Position numbers and translations under genes: made by a program | Notes under the pieces: generated by a model | What the model was told of the DNA's origin: nothing | Databases searched by the model: none | The model's input: the letters and a program-made list of their open reading frames with translations, nothing else | Source: Telmatospirillum sp. J64-1 | Lineage (GTDB): Bacteria; Pseudomonadota; Alphaproteobacteria; Rhodospirillales; Magnetospirillaceae | Assembly (NCBI RefSeq): GCF_006980715.1 | Contig: NZ_SBHN01000016.1 | Span: 1 to 64,000, forward strand | Length of the DNA stretch: 64,000 bases | Reading direction: 5' to 3' | Shown: piece by piece, positions 17,422 to 27,253 of the stretch | How positions within the stretch are numbered: position 1 is the first letter of the stretch | Layout: each line of letters begins with the position of its first letter

Positions 17422-19560
17422 TTAGCCCTCGCCACCCTCCTGCTTCGGCGGGTTGAGGTCTTCGCCGGTCTCCTGGTCGACCTGCTTCATCGACAGCTTG
17501 ACCTTGCCGCGGTCGTCGAAGCCGATGACCTTGACCTTGACCACGTCGCCCATCTTGACCACGTCGGTGACCTTCTCGACGCGCTTGGGCGCCAGTTCAC
17601 TGACATGGACCAGACCGTCGCGCGATCCCAGGAAGTTGACGAAGGCGCCGAAATCGACGGTCTTCACCACCTTGCCGGTATAGATCACGTTCAGTTCCGG
17701 TTCGGCGACGATGCCCTTGATCCAGTCGATGGCCTTCTGAGCCGCCTCGCCATCGACCGAGGCCACCTTGATGGTGCCGTCGTCCTCGATGTCGATCTTG
17801 GCGCCGGTGACTTCGACGATCTCGCGGATCACCTTGCCGCCGGTGCCGATCACTTCGCGGATCTTTTCCTTCGGAATGGAGAAGGTGGTGATGCGCGGGG
17901 CGTTGGTGCTGACTTCCGTGCGGGCGGTGGTCAGGGCCTTGCCCATCTCGCCGAGGATATGCATGCGGCCGTCCTTCGCCTGATCGAGGGCGATCTGCAT
18001 GATGTCCTTGGTGATGGACGTGATCTTGATGTCCATCTGCAGGGCGGTGACGCCCTTTTCGGTACCGGCCACCTTGAAGTCCATGTCGCCCAGGTGATCC
18101 TCGTCACCCAGGATGTCGGACAGCACGGCGAACTGGTCGGCTTCCTTGATCAGGCCCATGGCGATGCCGGCCACCGGACGGGGCAGGGGAACGCCGGAAT
18201 CCATCAGCGCCAGCGAAGTGCCGCAGACGGTGGCCATCGAGGAGGAGCCGTTGGATTCGGTGATCTCGGAGACCACGCGGATGGTGTAGGGGAAGCTGTC
18301 CTTGGGCGGCATCACCGGATGGATGGCGCGCCAGGCCAGCTTGCCGTGGCCGATCTCGCGGCGGCCCGGCGAACCCATGCGGCCGGCTTCACCCACCGAA
18401 TAGGGGGGGAAGTTGTAATGCAGCATGAAGTGTTCGCGGTATTCGCCTTCCAGGGCGTCGATGATCTGCTCGTCCTGGCCGGTACCCAGGGTCGAGACGA
18501 CCAGGGCCTGGGTTTCGCCGCGGGTGAACAGGGCCGAGCCATGGGCGCGGGGCAGAATGCCGACCTGGACCTCGATGGGGCGCACCGTCTTGGTGTCGCG
18601 GCCGTCGATGCGCTGGCCGGTCTTCAGGATGTTGCCGCGAACCACGTCGGCTTCCAGGCCCTTGAAGACGCCCGCCAGAACGGCCAGTTCGGCTTCGTTC
18701 TCGGCCAGCAGGTCGGTGGCCTGCTGCTTGATCTCGGCGATGCGGGTCTGGCGATCCTGCTTGACGATGATCTTGTAGGCCTCGGCGAGCTGCTCGACGA
18801 TGCCCGCCTTTTCCAGCTTGTCGCGGACGATGGCCTGTTCCGGGGCGGCCGGAGCCACGTCCCACGGATCCTTGGCGCATTGTTCGGCCAGCTCGATGAT
18901 GGCCTGGATGACCGGCTGGAACTGTTCGTGACCGAAGGTCACGGCGCCCAGCATCACCTCTTCCGACAGCTCCTTGGCTTCGGATTCGACCATCAGCACG
19001 CCTTCGGTGGTGCCGGCCACCACCAGGTCCAGATCGGACTTGGGCAGCTCGTCACGGCGCGGGTTCAGCACGTACTGGCCGTCGATATAGCCGACGCGGG
19101 CGGCGCCGATCGGGCCCAGGAAGGGCACGCCGGAAATGGTCAGGGCGGCCGAGGCGCCGACCATGGAAACGATGTCGGGATCGTTTTCCATGTCATGGCT
19201 GAGCACGGTGCAGATGACCTGGGTCTCGTTGCGGAAACCCTTGGCGAAGAGCGGGCGGATCGGACGGTCGATCAGGCGGGAGACCAGGGTCTCCTTCTCG
19301 CTCGGACGGCCTTCGCGCTTGAAGAAACCACCGGGAATCTTGCCGGCGGCAAAAGTCTTTTCCTGGTAATTGACGGTCAACGGGAAGAAATCCACCCCGG
19401 GCTTGGCCGCCTTCTGAGCAACCGCGGTGCAGAGAACGGTGGTGTCACCATAGGTGACCATCACGGCGCCATCGGCCTGACGGGCGATCTGGCCGGTTTC
19501 CATCACCAGCTTGCGGCCGCCCCACATCAATTCTTTGCGGAACACCTTAAACATGGACAT
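17422..19560 (-). CDS. pnp: Polyribonucleotide nucleotidyltransferase (PNPase)
   Basis: The phosphorolytic 3'-5' exoribonuclease and degradosome component has 712 residues, two RNase PH domains, and KH ([20 protein letters not shown]) and S1 ([19 protein letters not shown]) domains at the end. I place the start at 19558-19560 ([15 protein letters not shown]), the usual family N-terminus; MEEESQA upstream is possible. It follows rpsO as in most proteobacteria. Confidence 0.97.
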   Translation of the reverse strand: MSMFKVFRKELMWGGRKLVMETGQIARQADGAVMVTYGDTTVLCTAVAQKAAKPGVDFFPLTVNYQEKTFAAGKIPGGFFKREGRPSEKETLVSRLIDRPIRPLFAKGFRNETQVICTVLSHDMENDPDIVSMVGASAALTISGVPFLGPIGAARVGYIDGQYVLNPRRDELPKSDLDLVVAGTTEGVLMVESEAKELSEEVMLGAVTFGHEQFQPVIQAIIELAEQCAKDPWDVAPAAPEQAIVRDKLEKAGIVEQLAEAYKIIVKQDRQTRIAEIKQQATDLLAENEAELAVLAGVFKGLEADVVRGNILKTGQRIDGRDTKTVRPIEVQVGILPRAHGSALFTRGETQALVVSTLGTGQDEQIIDALEGEYREHFMLHYNFPPYSVGEAGRMGSPGRREIGHGKLAWRAIHPVMPPKDSFPYTIRVVSEITESNGSSSMATVCGTSLALMDSGVPLPRPVAGIAMGLIKEADQFAVLSDILGDEDHLGDMDFKVAGTEKGVTALQMDIKITSITKDIMQIALDQAKDGRMHILGEMGKALTTARTEVSTNAPRITTFSIPKEKIREVIGTGGKVIREIVEVTGAKIDIEDDGTIKVASVDGEAAQKAIDWIKGIVAEPELNVIYTGKVVKTVDFGAFVNFLGSRDGLVHVSELAPKRVEKVTDVVKMGDVVKVKVIGFDDRGKVKLSMKQVDQETGEDLNPPKQEGGEG

Positions 19561-19691
19561 TGCTTGACTTTCCTCTTCCATTAGATCGCCGCCGGATTGC
19601 GGACGATCCCCATCGTGTCGGTGCGGCCCCGTCGGTTTTCTCGGTTTTCACATCGTCACAGCGGTGGCAACCGGTATCTAGATAAGGTTTC

Positions 19692-19719
19692 GCCCGCTTG
19701 GGATCACTCCCGCGCGGGC
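19692..19719 (-). promoter_or_regulatory. Hairpin between rpsO and pnp
   Basis: GCCCGC and GCGGGC form an outer stem with an inner GGGA/TCCC pair, in the 218-base rpsO-pnp gap. In E. coli this intergenic region carries an rpsO terminator and an RNase III-cleaved stem that lets PNPase autoregulate. No T-tract follows here, so a processing stem is more likely than a terminator. Confidence 0.4.
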
Positions 19720-19778
19720 TCTACCCTGCCATCGCGCCGCCCCGGTTACCGGACGACGCGGTATCGCATGATTATGGC

Positions 19779-20048
19779 TTACTTGCGCAGGCCCAGGCGC
19801 TGGATCAGGCTTTCGTAACGCGCAACGTCCTTGCGCTTCACGTAGTCCAGCATGCGGCGGCGCTGACCGACCATGATCAGAAGGCCACGACGGGAGTGGA
19901 AGTCCTTCTTGTGTTCCTTCAGGTGTTCGGTCAGGTTGCGGATGCGTTCGGACAGAATGGCCACCTGCACTTCGGGCGAACCGGTGTCGCCGGGGGCGGT
20001 GGCATATTCGGTGATCAGTTCCTGCTTGCGCTCGGCCGTGATCGACAT
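19779..20048 (-). CDS. rpsO: 30S ribosomal protein S15
   Basis: The 89-residue S15 sequence is complete ([48 protein letters not shown]), with the residues that contact 16S rRNA helices 20-22. It lies 16 bases after truB. Confidence 0.98.
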   Translation of the reverse strand: MSITAERKQELITEYATAPGDTGSPEVQVAILSERIRNLTEHLKEHKKDFHSRRGLLIMVGQRRRMLDYVKRKDVARYESLIQRLGLRK

Positions 20049-20064
20049 CGTCTACTCCATAGAC

Positions 20065-20985
20065 TTAAAGGTTCATGACGCGCACCGGCCGGAGGTTTCC
20101 GGCTTCGATGCGTGCGAGCGCCACCAGCTTCCCTTCGGCCATGGCCCGCACGGTTTCACCGGCGGCGATGGCGGGAAGGCCAGACCGGGCTGCCAGGCGC
20201 AGGATCGGCACCGGCTGTCCGGAATGAAGGCGGCGTGCTTCGTCCTCCGTCAAGGCGAGCGCCGGGATGTCGTCCAGCGCAGTCTCAACGGGTAGGACAC
20301 AAGACGCGGCACTATGCCCAAGTTGTTCCAACTTATCCAGGGAAATCGCGTTGGCTTCGTGAAAGGGACCGCAGGAGGTGCGGCGCAGGGCGGCGATGTG
20401 GCCGCAGGTCCCCAGAGCCTTGGCCAGATCGCGGGCGAGCGAGCGGATATAGGCGCCCTTTCCGGTCTGGACCTCGAATTCGGCATGGTCGTCGTCGGGC
20501 TGGGCCAGGAGCTCGAAGCGGTCGATGCGCACGATGCGCGGCTTCAGCTCGACCACTTGTTCGGCGCGCGCCAAGTCATAGGCGCGGCGGCCGTCGACCT
20601 TGACCGCCGAGAATGCCGGCGGCACCTGCTCGATCTCGCCCAGGAAGGCGGGCAGGGCGGCCAGGATCTCCTCGCGCGAGGGCCGGTGGGGGCAGGTCTC
20701 GATCACCTCCCCTTCCTTGTCGTCGGTGCTGCGCGCCTCGCCCCAGCGGATGGAGCAGCGATAGGTCTTGGCGCCGTCCATCACCCAGGACACGGTCTTG
20801 GTCGCCTCGCCCAGGGCGATGGGCAGGATGCCCGAGGCCAGGGGGTCGAGCGTGCCGCCATGACCGACCTTGGCCGCGCCGGTGATGCGGCGCACACAGG
20901 TCACAACGGCCGTCGAGGTCATGCCCAGCGGCTTGTCCACCGCCAGCCAGCCATGGACGGGCAGGCCCTTCCGCTTACGCCCCAT
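20065..20985 (-). CDS. truB: tRNA pseudouridine-55 synthase
   Basis: The ATG at 20983-20985 (MGRKRKGLPVHGWLAVDKP) is chosen; the longer frame runs through rbfA. The 306-residue protein has the catalytic motif GHGGTLDPLASGILPIALGEATK with the conserved Asp, and the C-terminal PUA-like end. It makes pseudouridine 55 in the tRNA T-loop. It overlaps rbfA by 11 bases. Confidence 0.97.
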   Translation of the reverse strand: MGRKRKGLPVHGWLAVDKPLGMTSTAVVTCVRRITGAAKVGHGGTLDPLASGILPIALGEATKTVSWVMDGAKTYRCSIRWGEARSTDDKEGEVIETCPHRPSREEILAALPAFLGEIEQVPPAFSAVKVDGRRAYDLARAEQVVELKPRIVRIDRFELLAQPDDDHAEFEVQTGKGAYIRSLARDLAKALGTCGHIAALRRTSCGPFHEANAISLDKLEQLGHSAASCVLPVETALDDIPALALTEDEARRLHSGQPVPILRLAARSGLPAIAAGETVRAMAEGKLVALARIEAGNLRPVRVMNL

Positions 20986-21445
20986 CGTTGCGGCCTTCTT
21001 CGGCCAGCGGATCGTCGTCGATATCGTCGGCGGGATCTTCGTCTTCGCCTTCTTCGGGACCTTCCAGGTCGCGGCGGACCGCCTCGCTGCGCAGCAGGGT
21101 GTTGATGCGCTGGAACTCGTCGAAGGACTGGTCGGGTTCGAAGGACAGGTTGGGCACCGCGCGCAGCTGAACCCGGCGGGCCAGCTCATGGCGCAGATAG
21201 GGCCGCACGCGGCGCAGGGGTGCCAGCAGCGCGGTGGCATCGCCGCCGCCGAGCGGCGTGAAGAAGACCGTGGCGTTGCGCAAATCCGGGCTGACCCGGA
21301 CTTCGGTGATGGTGATGGATTGATGGGCCAGGGCGGGGTCGTGGATATCGCCGCGCTCGATCACTTCGGCCAGGGCATGACGCAATTCTTCGCCCACGCG
21401 CAGCTGACGCTGCGACGGGGCCTTGTTGGCCTGACGTCTGGTCAT
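20975..21445 (-). CDS. rbfA: Ribosome-binding factor A
   Basis: The 156-residue cold-shock 30S maturation factor has a KH-like core (RVGEELRHALAEVIERGDI, ITITEVRVSPDLRNATVFF) and a long acidic C-terminal tail (GPEEGEDEDPADDIDDDP) seen in alphaproteobacterial RbfA. It lies between infB and truB in the standard order. Confidence 0.96.
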   Translation of the reverse strand: MTRRQANKAPSQRQLRVGEELRHALAEVIERGDIHDPALAHQSITITEVRVSPDLRNATVFFTPLGGGDATALLAPLRRVRPYLRHELARRVQLRAVPNLSFEPDQSFDEFQRINTLLRSEAVRRDLEGPEEGEDEDPADDIDDDPLAEEGRNDGA

Positions 21446-21501
21446 GGCGCCTCCGTAGGCTGGGCAAGGTTGGGACAGGGCATGGGACGGAAAAGGTGAC
21501 C

Positions 21502-21533
21502 GGCCCCGGCATGCGCGGACACATGCCGGGGCC
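21502..21533 (-). promoter_or_regulatory. Strong hairpin between infB and rbfA
   Basis: A perfect 12-bp stem (GGCCCCGGCATG) with an 8-base loop sits in the 166-base infB-rbfA gap. No T-run follows immediately, so it may be a processing or mRNA-stabilising stem rather than a terminator. A small CCCGC-TTTC-GCGGG hairpin near 21593-21605, related to the intergenic repeat family, lies just past the infB stop. Confidence 0.45.
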
Positions 21534-21611
21534 TGGAAGCCATCATGCCGTCACGGCGGACGAACCACCCTTTCGGCTTTGGGGCATCATCCCGCTTTCG
21601 CGGGAAGGGCC

Positions 21612-24245
21612 TCAGAGGACTCCGGCCACCTCTTCAATCTCATAGCATTCGATGAAGTCGCCGACCTGGATGTCGTTGTAGTTCTCGAACGACATGCCGC
21701 ATTCGTAGCCTTCACGGACTTCGCGGACATCATCCTTGAAGCGCTTGAGCTGGCTGAGAGCGCCCTGATGGATGACCACGTTGTCGCGCAGCAGACGAAC
21801 CTTGGCGCCACGCTTGACGATGCCTTCGGTGACCATGCAGCCGCCGACCTTGCCGACCTTGGTGATGTTGAACACGTCGCGGATCTCGGCATAGCCGAGG
21901 AAGCGCTCGCGCAGGGTCGGGGCCAGCATGCCCGTCAGGGCCTTCTTCAGGTCGTCCGTCACATCGTAGATGATCGAGTAGTAACGGATGTCCACTTCGT
22001 CGCGGCGAGCCAGATCGCGGGCCTGCGGGTTGGCGCGGACGTTGAAGCCGATGATCAGGGCGTCCGAGGCCTTGGCCAGGGTGACGTCCGATTCGTTGAT
22101 GGCACCCACGGCGGCGTGCAGCACGCGGACCTTGACGTCCTCGTTGCCCAGCTTTTCCAGGGTCGCCACGATGGCTTCGACCGAACCCTGCACGTCGCCC
22201 TTGATGACGACCGGCAGTTCCTTGACCTCGCCCGCCTGGATCTTCGAGAACATCTGTTCCAGGGTGCCACGGCCACCGGCGGCGGCCTTGGCCTCGCGTT
22301 CCTTGCGTTGGCGGTAGCCGGCGATGTCGCGGGCACGGGCTTCGGTCTCGACGGTGATGAAGTCGTCACCGGCATTGGGCGTGCCCTGCAGGCCCAGCAC
22401 CTCGACCGGGGCGCCGGGACCGGCGGATTCGATCTTGTTGCCGTGGTCGTCGACCAGGGCGCGGACGCGGCCCCATTCCGACCCGGCGACGAAGACGTCG
22501 CCGACCGTCAGCGTGCCGCGCTGGATCAGCACGGTCGCCACCGAGCCGCGGCCCTTTTCCATCTTGGCCTCGACCACCACGCCGCTGCCGGCACGGTTGG
22601 GATTGGCCTTGAGGTCGAGGATTTCCGCCTGCAGCAGGATGGCCTCTTCCAGCTTGTCCAGGTTCAGACGCTGCTTGGCCGAGACTTCCACCGCCAGGAT
22701 GTCGCCGCCCATCTCCTCGACCACCAGGTCGTGGTTGAGCAGGGCCTGGCGCACCTTGTCGGGGTTGGCGTCGGGCTTGTCGATCTTGTTGATGGCGACG
22801 ATGATCGGCACATTGGCCGCCTTGGCGTGGCGGATGGCCTCGACCGTCTGCGGCATGATGCCGTCATCGGCGGCGACCACCAGCACGACGATGTCCGTCA
22901 CTTTGGCGCCGCGGGCGCGCATGGCGGTGAAGGCTTCGTGGCCGGGGGTGTCGATGAAGGTGATCTTCTGACCGCTCTTCAGCGTCACCTGATAGGCGCC
23001 GATATGCTGGGTGATGCCGCCGGCTTCGCCCGACACCACGTCGGTGGAGCGCAGGGCGTCGAGCAGCGAGGTCTTGCCGTGGTCGACGTGACCCATGACG
23101 GTGACCACCGGCGGACGGGGCTGCAAGTCCTCTTCGCGGTCGGTATCGCCTTCCAGGCCGATCTCGACGTCGCTTTCCGAAACGCGCTTGGTGTTATGGC
23201 CGAATTCGGCGGCCACCAGTTCGGCGGTGTCGGCATCGATGGACTGGTTGATGGTGGCCATCACGCCCATGCGCATCAGCGTCTTGATGACGTCGCCACC
23301 ACGTTCGGCCATACGGTTGGCCAGTTCCTGAACCGTGATGGTGTCGGGAATGATCACTTCGCGGATCACCTTTTCCTGCTGCCGCTGCATCTGCTTCTGG
23401 CGTTCGCGCTCGCGGGCACGGCGCACCGAGGCCAGCGAGCGGCCACGCTCGCCACGATCCTCGTCGGTCAGGGCGGCGGTGATGGTCAGCTTGCCGGTGC
23501 GGCGGCGCTGGTCGGCACGCTTGGGCGGCGTGGCAACCTTGGCCGGAGCCGGACGGGCCGGGCTGCCGGGGCGCTTGCGGGCGGCGGTTTCCTCGTCGTC
23601 CTCGGCGGCCACGGTTTCGGGACGGGCCACCGGCTTGGCGGGCGCGGCCGGAGTCGCGGCGTCGGGCGTGGTGACGGCGGGCTTGGCCGGCTCGGGCTTT
23701 TCCTGGGCCTGGGCGGGGGCCTGCTTGGCGGCGAGGGCTTCGGCGCGGGCGCGTTCCTCTTCCTCGGCCTTGCGGCGCGCTTCTTCCTCTTCGGCGCGGC
23801 GCTTGGCCTCTTCCTCGGCCTTGCGGCGGGCCTCTTCTTCCTCGACCTTGCGGCGCGCTTCCTCTTCGGCGCGGCGCTTGGCCTCTTCTTCGGCCCGGCG
23901 GCGGGCTTCCTCTTCGGCCTTGATGGCCTCCTGCAGGACGCGGGCGCGCTTCATCTTCTCGGCGTTGGTCAGATCGCCGGCCGAGGACAGATTCTTGAGC
24001 GCAGCTTCGGCGGTGTGCAGAGCATGGGCGGCTTCGGGCGTGGAAGAGGAAGGCGAGCCTCCATTCTCGGAGCCCGGGGTCGGGGTAAAGGTACGCTTCT
24101 TGCGGACCTCGACCGTCACCGCCTTGGACCGGCCATGCGAGAAGCTCTGGCGGACCTGGCCGGTCTCCACGGTCTTCTTGAGCTCGAGCTTCCCGCCCGA
24201 CAGTCGCAGGGGAGTCTTGCGGTCTTGGTCGTTGGACTGCGTCAT
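21612..24245 (-). CDS. infB: Translation initiation factor IF-2
   Basis: The 877-residue GTPase delivers fMet-tRNA to the 30S subunit. The N-terminus holds a long charged Glu/Ala/Arg-rich coiled coil (about 105-170) followed by a Pro/Ala linker, IF2 N-domain and the G domain: [16 protein letters not shown] (G1), DTPGHEAF (G3) and [11 protein letters not shown] (G4). The C-terminus ends in the fMet-binding C2 domain ([18 protein letters not shown]). The long low-complexity region generates several false ORFs on the other strand. Confidence 0.98.
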   Translation of the reverse strand: MTQSNDQDRKTPLRLSGGKLELKKTVETGQVRQSFSHGRSKAVTVEVRKKRTFTPTPGSENGGSPSSSTPEAAHALHTAEAALKNLSSAGDLTNAEKMKRARVLQEAIKAEEEARRRAEEEAKRRAEEEARRKVEEEEARRKAEEEAKRRAEEEEARRKAEEEERARAEALAAKQAPAQAQEKPEPAKPAVTTPDAATPAAPAKPVARPETVAAEDDEETAARKRPGSPARPAPAKVATPPKRADQRRRTGKLTITAALTDEDRGERGRSLASVRRARERERQKQMQRQQEKVIREVIIPDTITVQELANRMAERGGDVIKTLMRMGVMATINQSIDADTAELVAAEFGHNTKRVSESDVEIGLEGDTDREEDLQPRPPVVTVMGHVDHGKTSLLDALRSTDVVSGEAGGITQHIGAYQVTLKSGQKITFIDTPGHEAFTAMRARGAKVTDIVVLVVAADDGIMPQTVEAIRHAKAANVPIIVAINKIDKPDANPDKVRQALLNHDLVVEEMGGDILAVEVSAKQRLNLDKLEEAILLQAEILDLKANPNRAGSGVVVEAKMEKGRGSVATVLIQRGTLTVGDVFVAGSEWGRVRALVDDHGNKIESAGPGAPVEVLGLQGTPNAGDDFITVETEARARDIAGYRQRKEREAKAAAGGRGTLEQMFSKIQAGEVKELPVVIKGDVQGSVEAIVATLEKLGNEDVKVRVLHAAVGAINESDVTLAKASDALIIGFNVRANPQARDLARRDEVDIRYYSIIYDVTDDLKKALTGMLAPTLRERFLGYAEIRDVFNITKVGKVGGCMVTEGIVKRGAKVRLLRDNVVIHQGALSQLKRFKDDVREVREGYECGMSFENYNDIQVGDFIECYEIEEVAGVL

Positions 24246-24295
24246 AGGTGTGACTTATCTCTCGCTTCCGCGGGGGAATTCCCCGCCAACCCAAA

Positions 24296-24964
24296 CTAGC
24301 CGAGCGGCCTTCCGCTCTGCCTGAAACCTTGCAGCCGTCGGCATTCGACGGCCAGACGCTGGGCCAAGCGGCCCGGCGCAAATGCCACATGAACCGGGTT
24401 GTCCCGGCCTAGGGCCACGGCCAACTCGTCGCGCGTGAACAGGTCGATGACCGGAACGCCACGCCCCACTCCGGACAATTTTGCCCGGCCGCCTTCCGCG
24501 GCATCGGCCGCTTCCAGCAACAGAGCGACACGGCGGGCCGCCAGTTCGGCCTTGACCTTCTCGAAGCCCGTGACCACCTGGCCGGCGCGGCGCGCCAGAC
24601 CGACGATCTGCAGGCAACGGCGGGAGAGCAGACGCTCGACCCGTTCGGCCAAATCCTCGGGCACCGTCACACGGGCCCGTGCTGCCTTGGCGAAAAGCCT
24701 TTTCGCCTGAGCAACAGCAATCATATCACGTTCGGGGCTGATCCATAACCCCCTGCCGGGCAGGCTACCCTCTATATCCGGCACCACGGTTCCGTCTGGG
24801 CCGACGACGAAGCGGATCATCTCTTCCGCCGGACGGACCCGCCCGGTGGCGATGCACCGCCGGCTGGGTCCGCTTTCGTCATCCTCGGCGGTCTCGATCT
24901 CCGGGAGGCCGGGTCCTTCTTCGGGCACGGCCTCTTCCGTCTGCTTCTGATCGGAACCGGTCAT
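24296..24964 (-). CDS. YlxR-YlxQ-type fusion RNA-binding protein
   Basis: The ATG 24962-24964 start gives 222 residues. The N-terminal half is a YlxR (DUF448) domain with PSRRCIATGRVRPAEEMIRFV; the C-terminal half (SRRCLQIVGLARRAGQVVTGFEKVKAEL) is an L7Ae-like YlxQ domain. In Firmicutes these are separate genes between nusA and infB; the fused form is usual in alphaproteobacteria. A role in RNA binding or nucleoid regulation is only family-level knowledge. Confidence 0.9.
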   Translation of the reverse strand: MTGSDQKQTEEAVPEEGPGLPEIETAEDDESGPSRRCIATGRVRPAEEMIRFVVGPDGTVVPDIEGSLPGRGLWISPERDMIAVAQAKRLFAKAARARVTVPEDLAERVERLLSRRCLQIVGLARRAGQVVTGFEKVKAELAARRVALLLEAADAAEGGRAKLSGVGRGVPVIDLFTRDELAVALGRDNPVHVAFAPGRLAQRLAVECRRLQGFRQSGRPLG

Positions 24965-24984
24965 GACCTCGTCCGTTCCCAGGA

Positions 24985-26514
24985 TCAGGATGCCTGACCT
25001 TCCCCGTCTTCGCCTTCGAACCAATGAGCGCGGGCCGCCATGATCACGGCATTGGCCTGTTCTTCGCTCATGGCGTCCTTGCCGACGATCTCGAGCAATT
25101 CGTCCCCGGCCAGGTCGGCCAGGTCGTCCATCGTCTTGACGCCGTTCTCGCCCAGCTTCACCAGCATGGCGGGCGTAATGCCCTCGATCGAGGCCAGTTC
25201 GTCCACCACGCCCAGCTGAACGCGGCGCGCCTCGTTATGGGCGTTCTGCTCGTTCAGCCAGCTGAGAGCACGTTGCTGCAACTCGGCTGCGACGTCCTCG
25301 TCGAAGCCCTCGATCTGGCTCAGCTCTTCCAGGGGAACGAAGGCGACCTCTTCGACAGCAGAGAAGCCCTCCGTGACGAGTAGATGGGCAATCACATCGT
25401 CCACGTCCAGTGCTTCGATGAACATCTTTGAGTTGGCGCGGAATTCTTCGTTGCGCCGTTCCGATTCCTCGGCCTCGGTCATGATGTCGATATCCCAGCC
25501 GGTGAGCTGGCTGGCAAGGCGGACATTCTGACCGCGACGACCGATCGCCAGGCTGAGCTGGTCGTCGGGCACCACGACTTCGATGCGGTTGGCTTCCTCG
25601 TCCAGCACCACCTTCGCCACCTCGGCCGGAGCCAGGGCGTTGACGATGAAGGTGGCAGGATCGGGCGACCACTGGATGATGTCGATCTTCTCGCCCTGCA
25701 ATTCGGCAACCACGGCCTGCACGCGCGAGCCGCGCATACCGACGCAGGCGCCGACCGGATCGATGCTGGAATCGCGGCTGAGCACGGCCATCTTGGCGCG
25801 CGAGCCGGGGTCGCGGGCGACGGCCTTCAGCTCGATCACGCCGTCATAGATTTCCGGCACTTCCTGCGCGAACAGCTTGGCCATGAACTGGGGATGGGTA
25901 CGCGACAGGAAGATCTGCGGGCCGCGCTGTTCCTGGCGGACGTCGTAGATATAGGCGCGCACGCGGTCGCCGGTGCGGAAGGTTTCGCGCGGGATCAGCT
26001 CGTCGCGGCGCAGCAGCGCCTCGGCACGGCCCAGATCGACCATGACGTTGCCGAATTCGACGCGCTTGACCAGGCCGTTGACGATCTCGCCGGCGCGGTC
26101 CTTGTACTCGTTGTACTGGCGCAGACGTTCGGCATCGCGCACTTTCTGCACGATCACCTGCTTGGCGGTCTGGGCGGCGATGCGGCCGAAATCGATGGGC
26201 GGCAGCGGATCGATGATGAACTCGCCGACCTGGATCTCCGGATTCTTCCGCCGGGCACGCTCCAGCGTCATCTGGGTGTTCTCGTCCTCGACCTCTTCGA
26301 CCACCTCGATATAGCGGGCGAGGCGGATTTCACCGGTCCGGCGGTCGATCAGGGCGCGGATGTCGTGCTCGTGGCCGTATTTCGACCGGCCGGCCTTCTG
26401 GATCGCCTGTTCCATGGCTTCCAGGACCTCGTCGCGGTCGATGCCCTTGTCGCGGGCTACGGCGTCGGCCACCTGCAGGAGCTCGGGACGCGGAAGTGCG
26501 GCGGTTTTTTCCAT
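24985..26514 (-). CDS. nusA: Transcription termination/antitermination factor NusA
   Basis: The ATG 26512-26514 start gives 509 residues; the much longer frame is read-through of the rimP region. The order is RNAP-binding N-domain, S1 (GEIVNGLVKRVEFGNVMVDLG), KH1 and KH2 (GACVGMRGSRVQAVV, LAIGRRGQNVRLAS), then acidic C-terminal repeats (SIEGITPAMLVKLGENGVKTMDDL). It controls pausing, termination and rrn antitermination. It begins 11 bases after rimP. Confidence 0.97.
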   Translation of the reverse strand: MEKTAALPRPELLQVADAVARDKGIDRDEVLEAMEQAIQKAGRSKYGHEHDIRALIDRRTGEIRLARYIEVVEEVEDENTQMTLERARRKNPEIQVGEFIIDPLPPIDFGRIAAQTAKQVIVQKVRDAERLRQYNEYKDRAGEIVNGLVKRVEFGNVMVDLGRAEALLRRDELIPRETFRTGDRVRAYIYDVRQEQRGPQIFLSRTHPQFMAKLFAQEVPEIYDGVIELKAVARDPGSRAKMAVLSRDSSIDPVGACVGMRGSRVQAVVAELQGEKIDIIQWSPDPATFIVNALAPAEVAKVVLDEEANRIEVVVPDDQLSLAIGRRGQNVRLASQLTGWDIDIMTEAEESERRNEEFRANSKMFIEALDVDDVIAHLLVTEGFSAVEEVAFVPLEELSQIEGFDEDVAAELQQRALSWLNEQNAHNEARRVQLGVVDELASIEGITPAMLVKLGENGVKTMDDLADLAGDELLEIVGKDAMSEEQANAVIMAARAHWFEGEDGEGQAS

Positions 26515-26525
26515 TGTTCTGGGCC

Positions 26526-27020
26526 CTATTGTTCCTGGTCCTTCAGAGTCGCGGCAATCAACTCGTCCGTCAGCACCAGCTTGGCGCGGTGCAGATCGGC
26601 AAAGGGGATGGCGACTTCGCCGGACTCGATCTCGAGCCGGATCAGATCGTCCTCGCCAATCCCCAGGAGGCGACCGCGAAAACGCTTGCGCCCGTCGATC
26701 GGCTGCTTGGCGTCGAGCTTGACGTCGAAACCCGCATAGCGTTCGAAATCCTTGCGGCGCACCAGCGGCCTGTCGATGCCGGGGGAAGAGACTTCGAGAG
26801 TGTAAGCCGCCGGGATCGGATCCTCGACATCCAGCACGGCCGAAAGGGCGCGGCTGATATCGGCGCAATCATCGACGGTCATGTCCTTGCCATCCTGGCG
26901 CTCGGCCATGATCTGCAAGGTCGGCCGGACGGTCCCCTGATACTGGACGCGCACAAGCTCGTAGCCCATGCCTTCCAGCGTCGGCGTGACCAGGGCTTCC
27001 AGACGTGTTTGCAGGTCCAT
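26526..27020 (-). CDS. rimP: Ribosome maturation factor RimP
   Basis: The 164-residue protein has the RimP hallmarks: GYELVRVQYQG, DDCADISRALSAVLDVEDPI and YTLEVSSPGIDRPL. It is the first gene of the rimP-nusA-ylxR-infB-rbfA-truB-rpsO-pnp operon and is preceded by an attenuator-like leader, so that leader could control the whole operon. Confidence 0.96.
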   Translation of the reverse strand: MDLQTRLEALVTPTLEGMGYELVRVQYQGTVRPTLQIMAERQDGKDMTVDDCADISRALSAVLDVEDPIPAAYTLEVSSPGIDRPLVRRKDFERYAGFDVKLDAKQPIDGRKRFRGRLLGIGEDDLIRLEIESGEVAIPFADLHRAKLVLTDELIAATLKDQEQ

Positions 27021-27050
27021 ATCGGCGGCTCGTTGTTAAACACTAACCCT

Positions 27051-27107
27051 AAAAAACAAAAAAGTGGGCCAAAGGCCCACCCTTACAACCCTGCCAGTGT
27101 GGGCAGG
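27051..27107 (-). terminator. Attenuator-like terminator with competing hairpin in the rimP leader
   Basis: On the minus strand GTGGGCC-TTT-GGCCCAC (27080 to 27064) is followed by TTTTTTGTTTTTT, a textbook intrinsic terminator. It sits only about 30 bases before the rimP ATG, downstream of a promoter at 27130-27157 and with no gene between. Upstream, CCTGCC/GGCAGG (27107-27102 with 27095-27090) forms a second hairpin. The GCCCAC at 27104-27099 is also complementary to the left terminator arm, which could give a competing antiterminator. This arrangement suggests regulated read-through into the nusA-infB operon. Confidence 0.7.
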
Positions 27108-27129
27108 ACCACAAGAATGTCTTGCCGGC

Positions 27130-27157
27130 ACTATAGCGAAAACACTTATAGAAACAA
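27130..27157 (-). promoter_or_regulatory. Sigma70-type promoter of the rimP operon
   Basis: The -35 box TTGTTT (27152-27157) and -10 box TATAGT (27130-27135) are separated by 16 bases. This predicts transcription from about 27123 and a leader of about 100 bases before rimP. Confidence 0.65.
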
Positions 27158-27253
27158 GAGTTTTCGCGCACAGAGCCGGAACGCCGCCACCCGCCGGGCG
27201 TTCCCCGCGATGGGGAAAAACACCCGGAAGGGGCGGGAAGCGGAAGAGTCCGC

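Noticed and set aside
17335-19584. A 749-codon plus-strand frame
   Set aside because: Antisense shadow of pnp with low-complexity translation and no ribosome site.
21579-24299. A 906-codon open frame on the plus strand
   Set aside because: It is the mirror of infB, whose GC-rich third positions keep the antisense frame open. Its translation is Gly/Ala/His/Asp repeats with no domain, and infB is unmistakable.
27021-27253. A tRNA gene upstream of rimP, as in E. coli metY
   Set aside because: No cloverleaf, no T-loop GTTCGA signature and no acceptor stem are seen; the structure fits a short attenuator leader.
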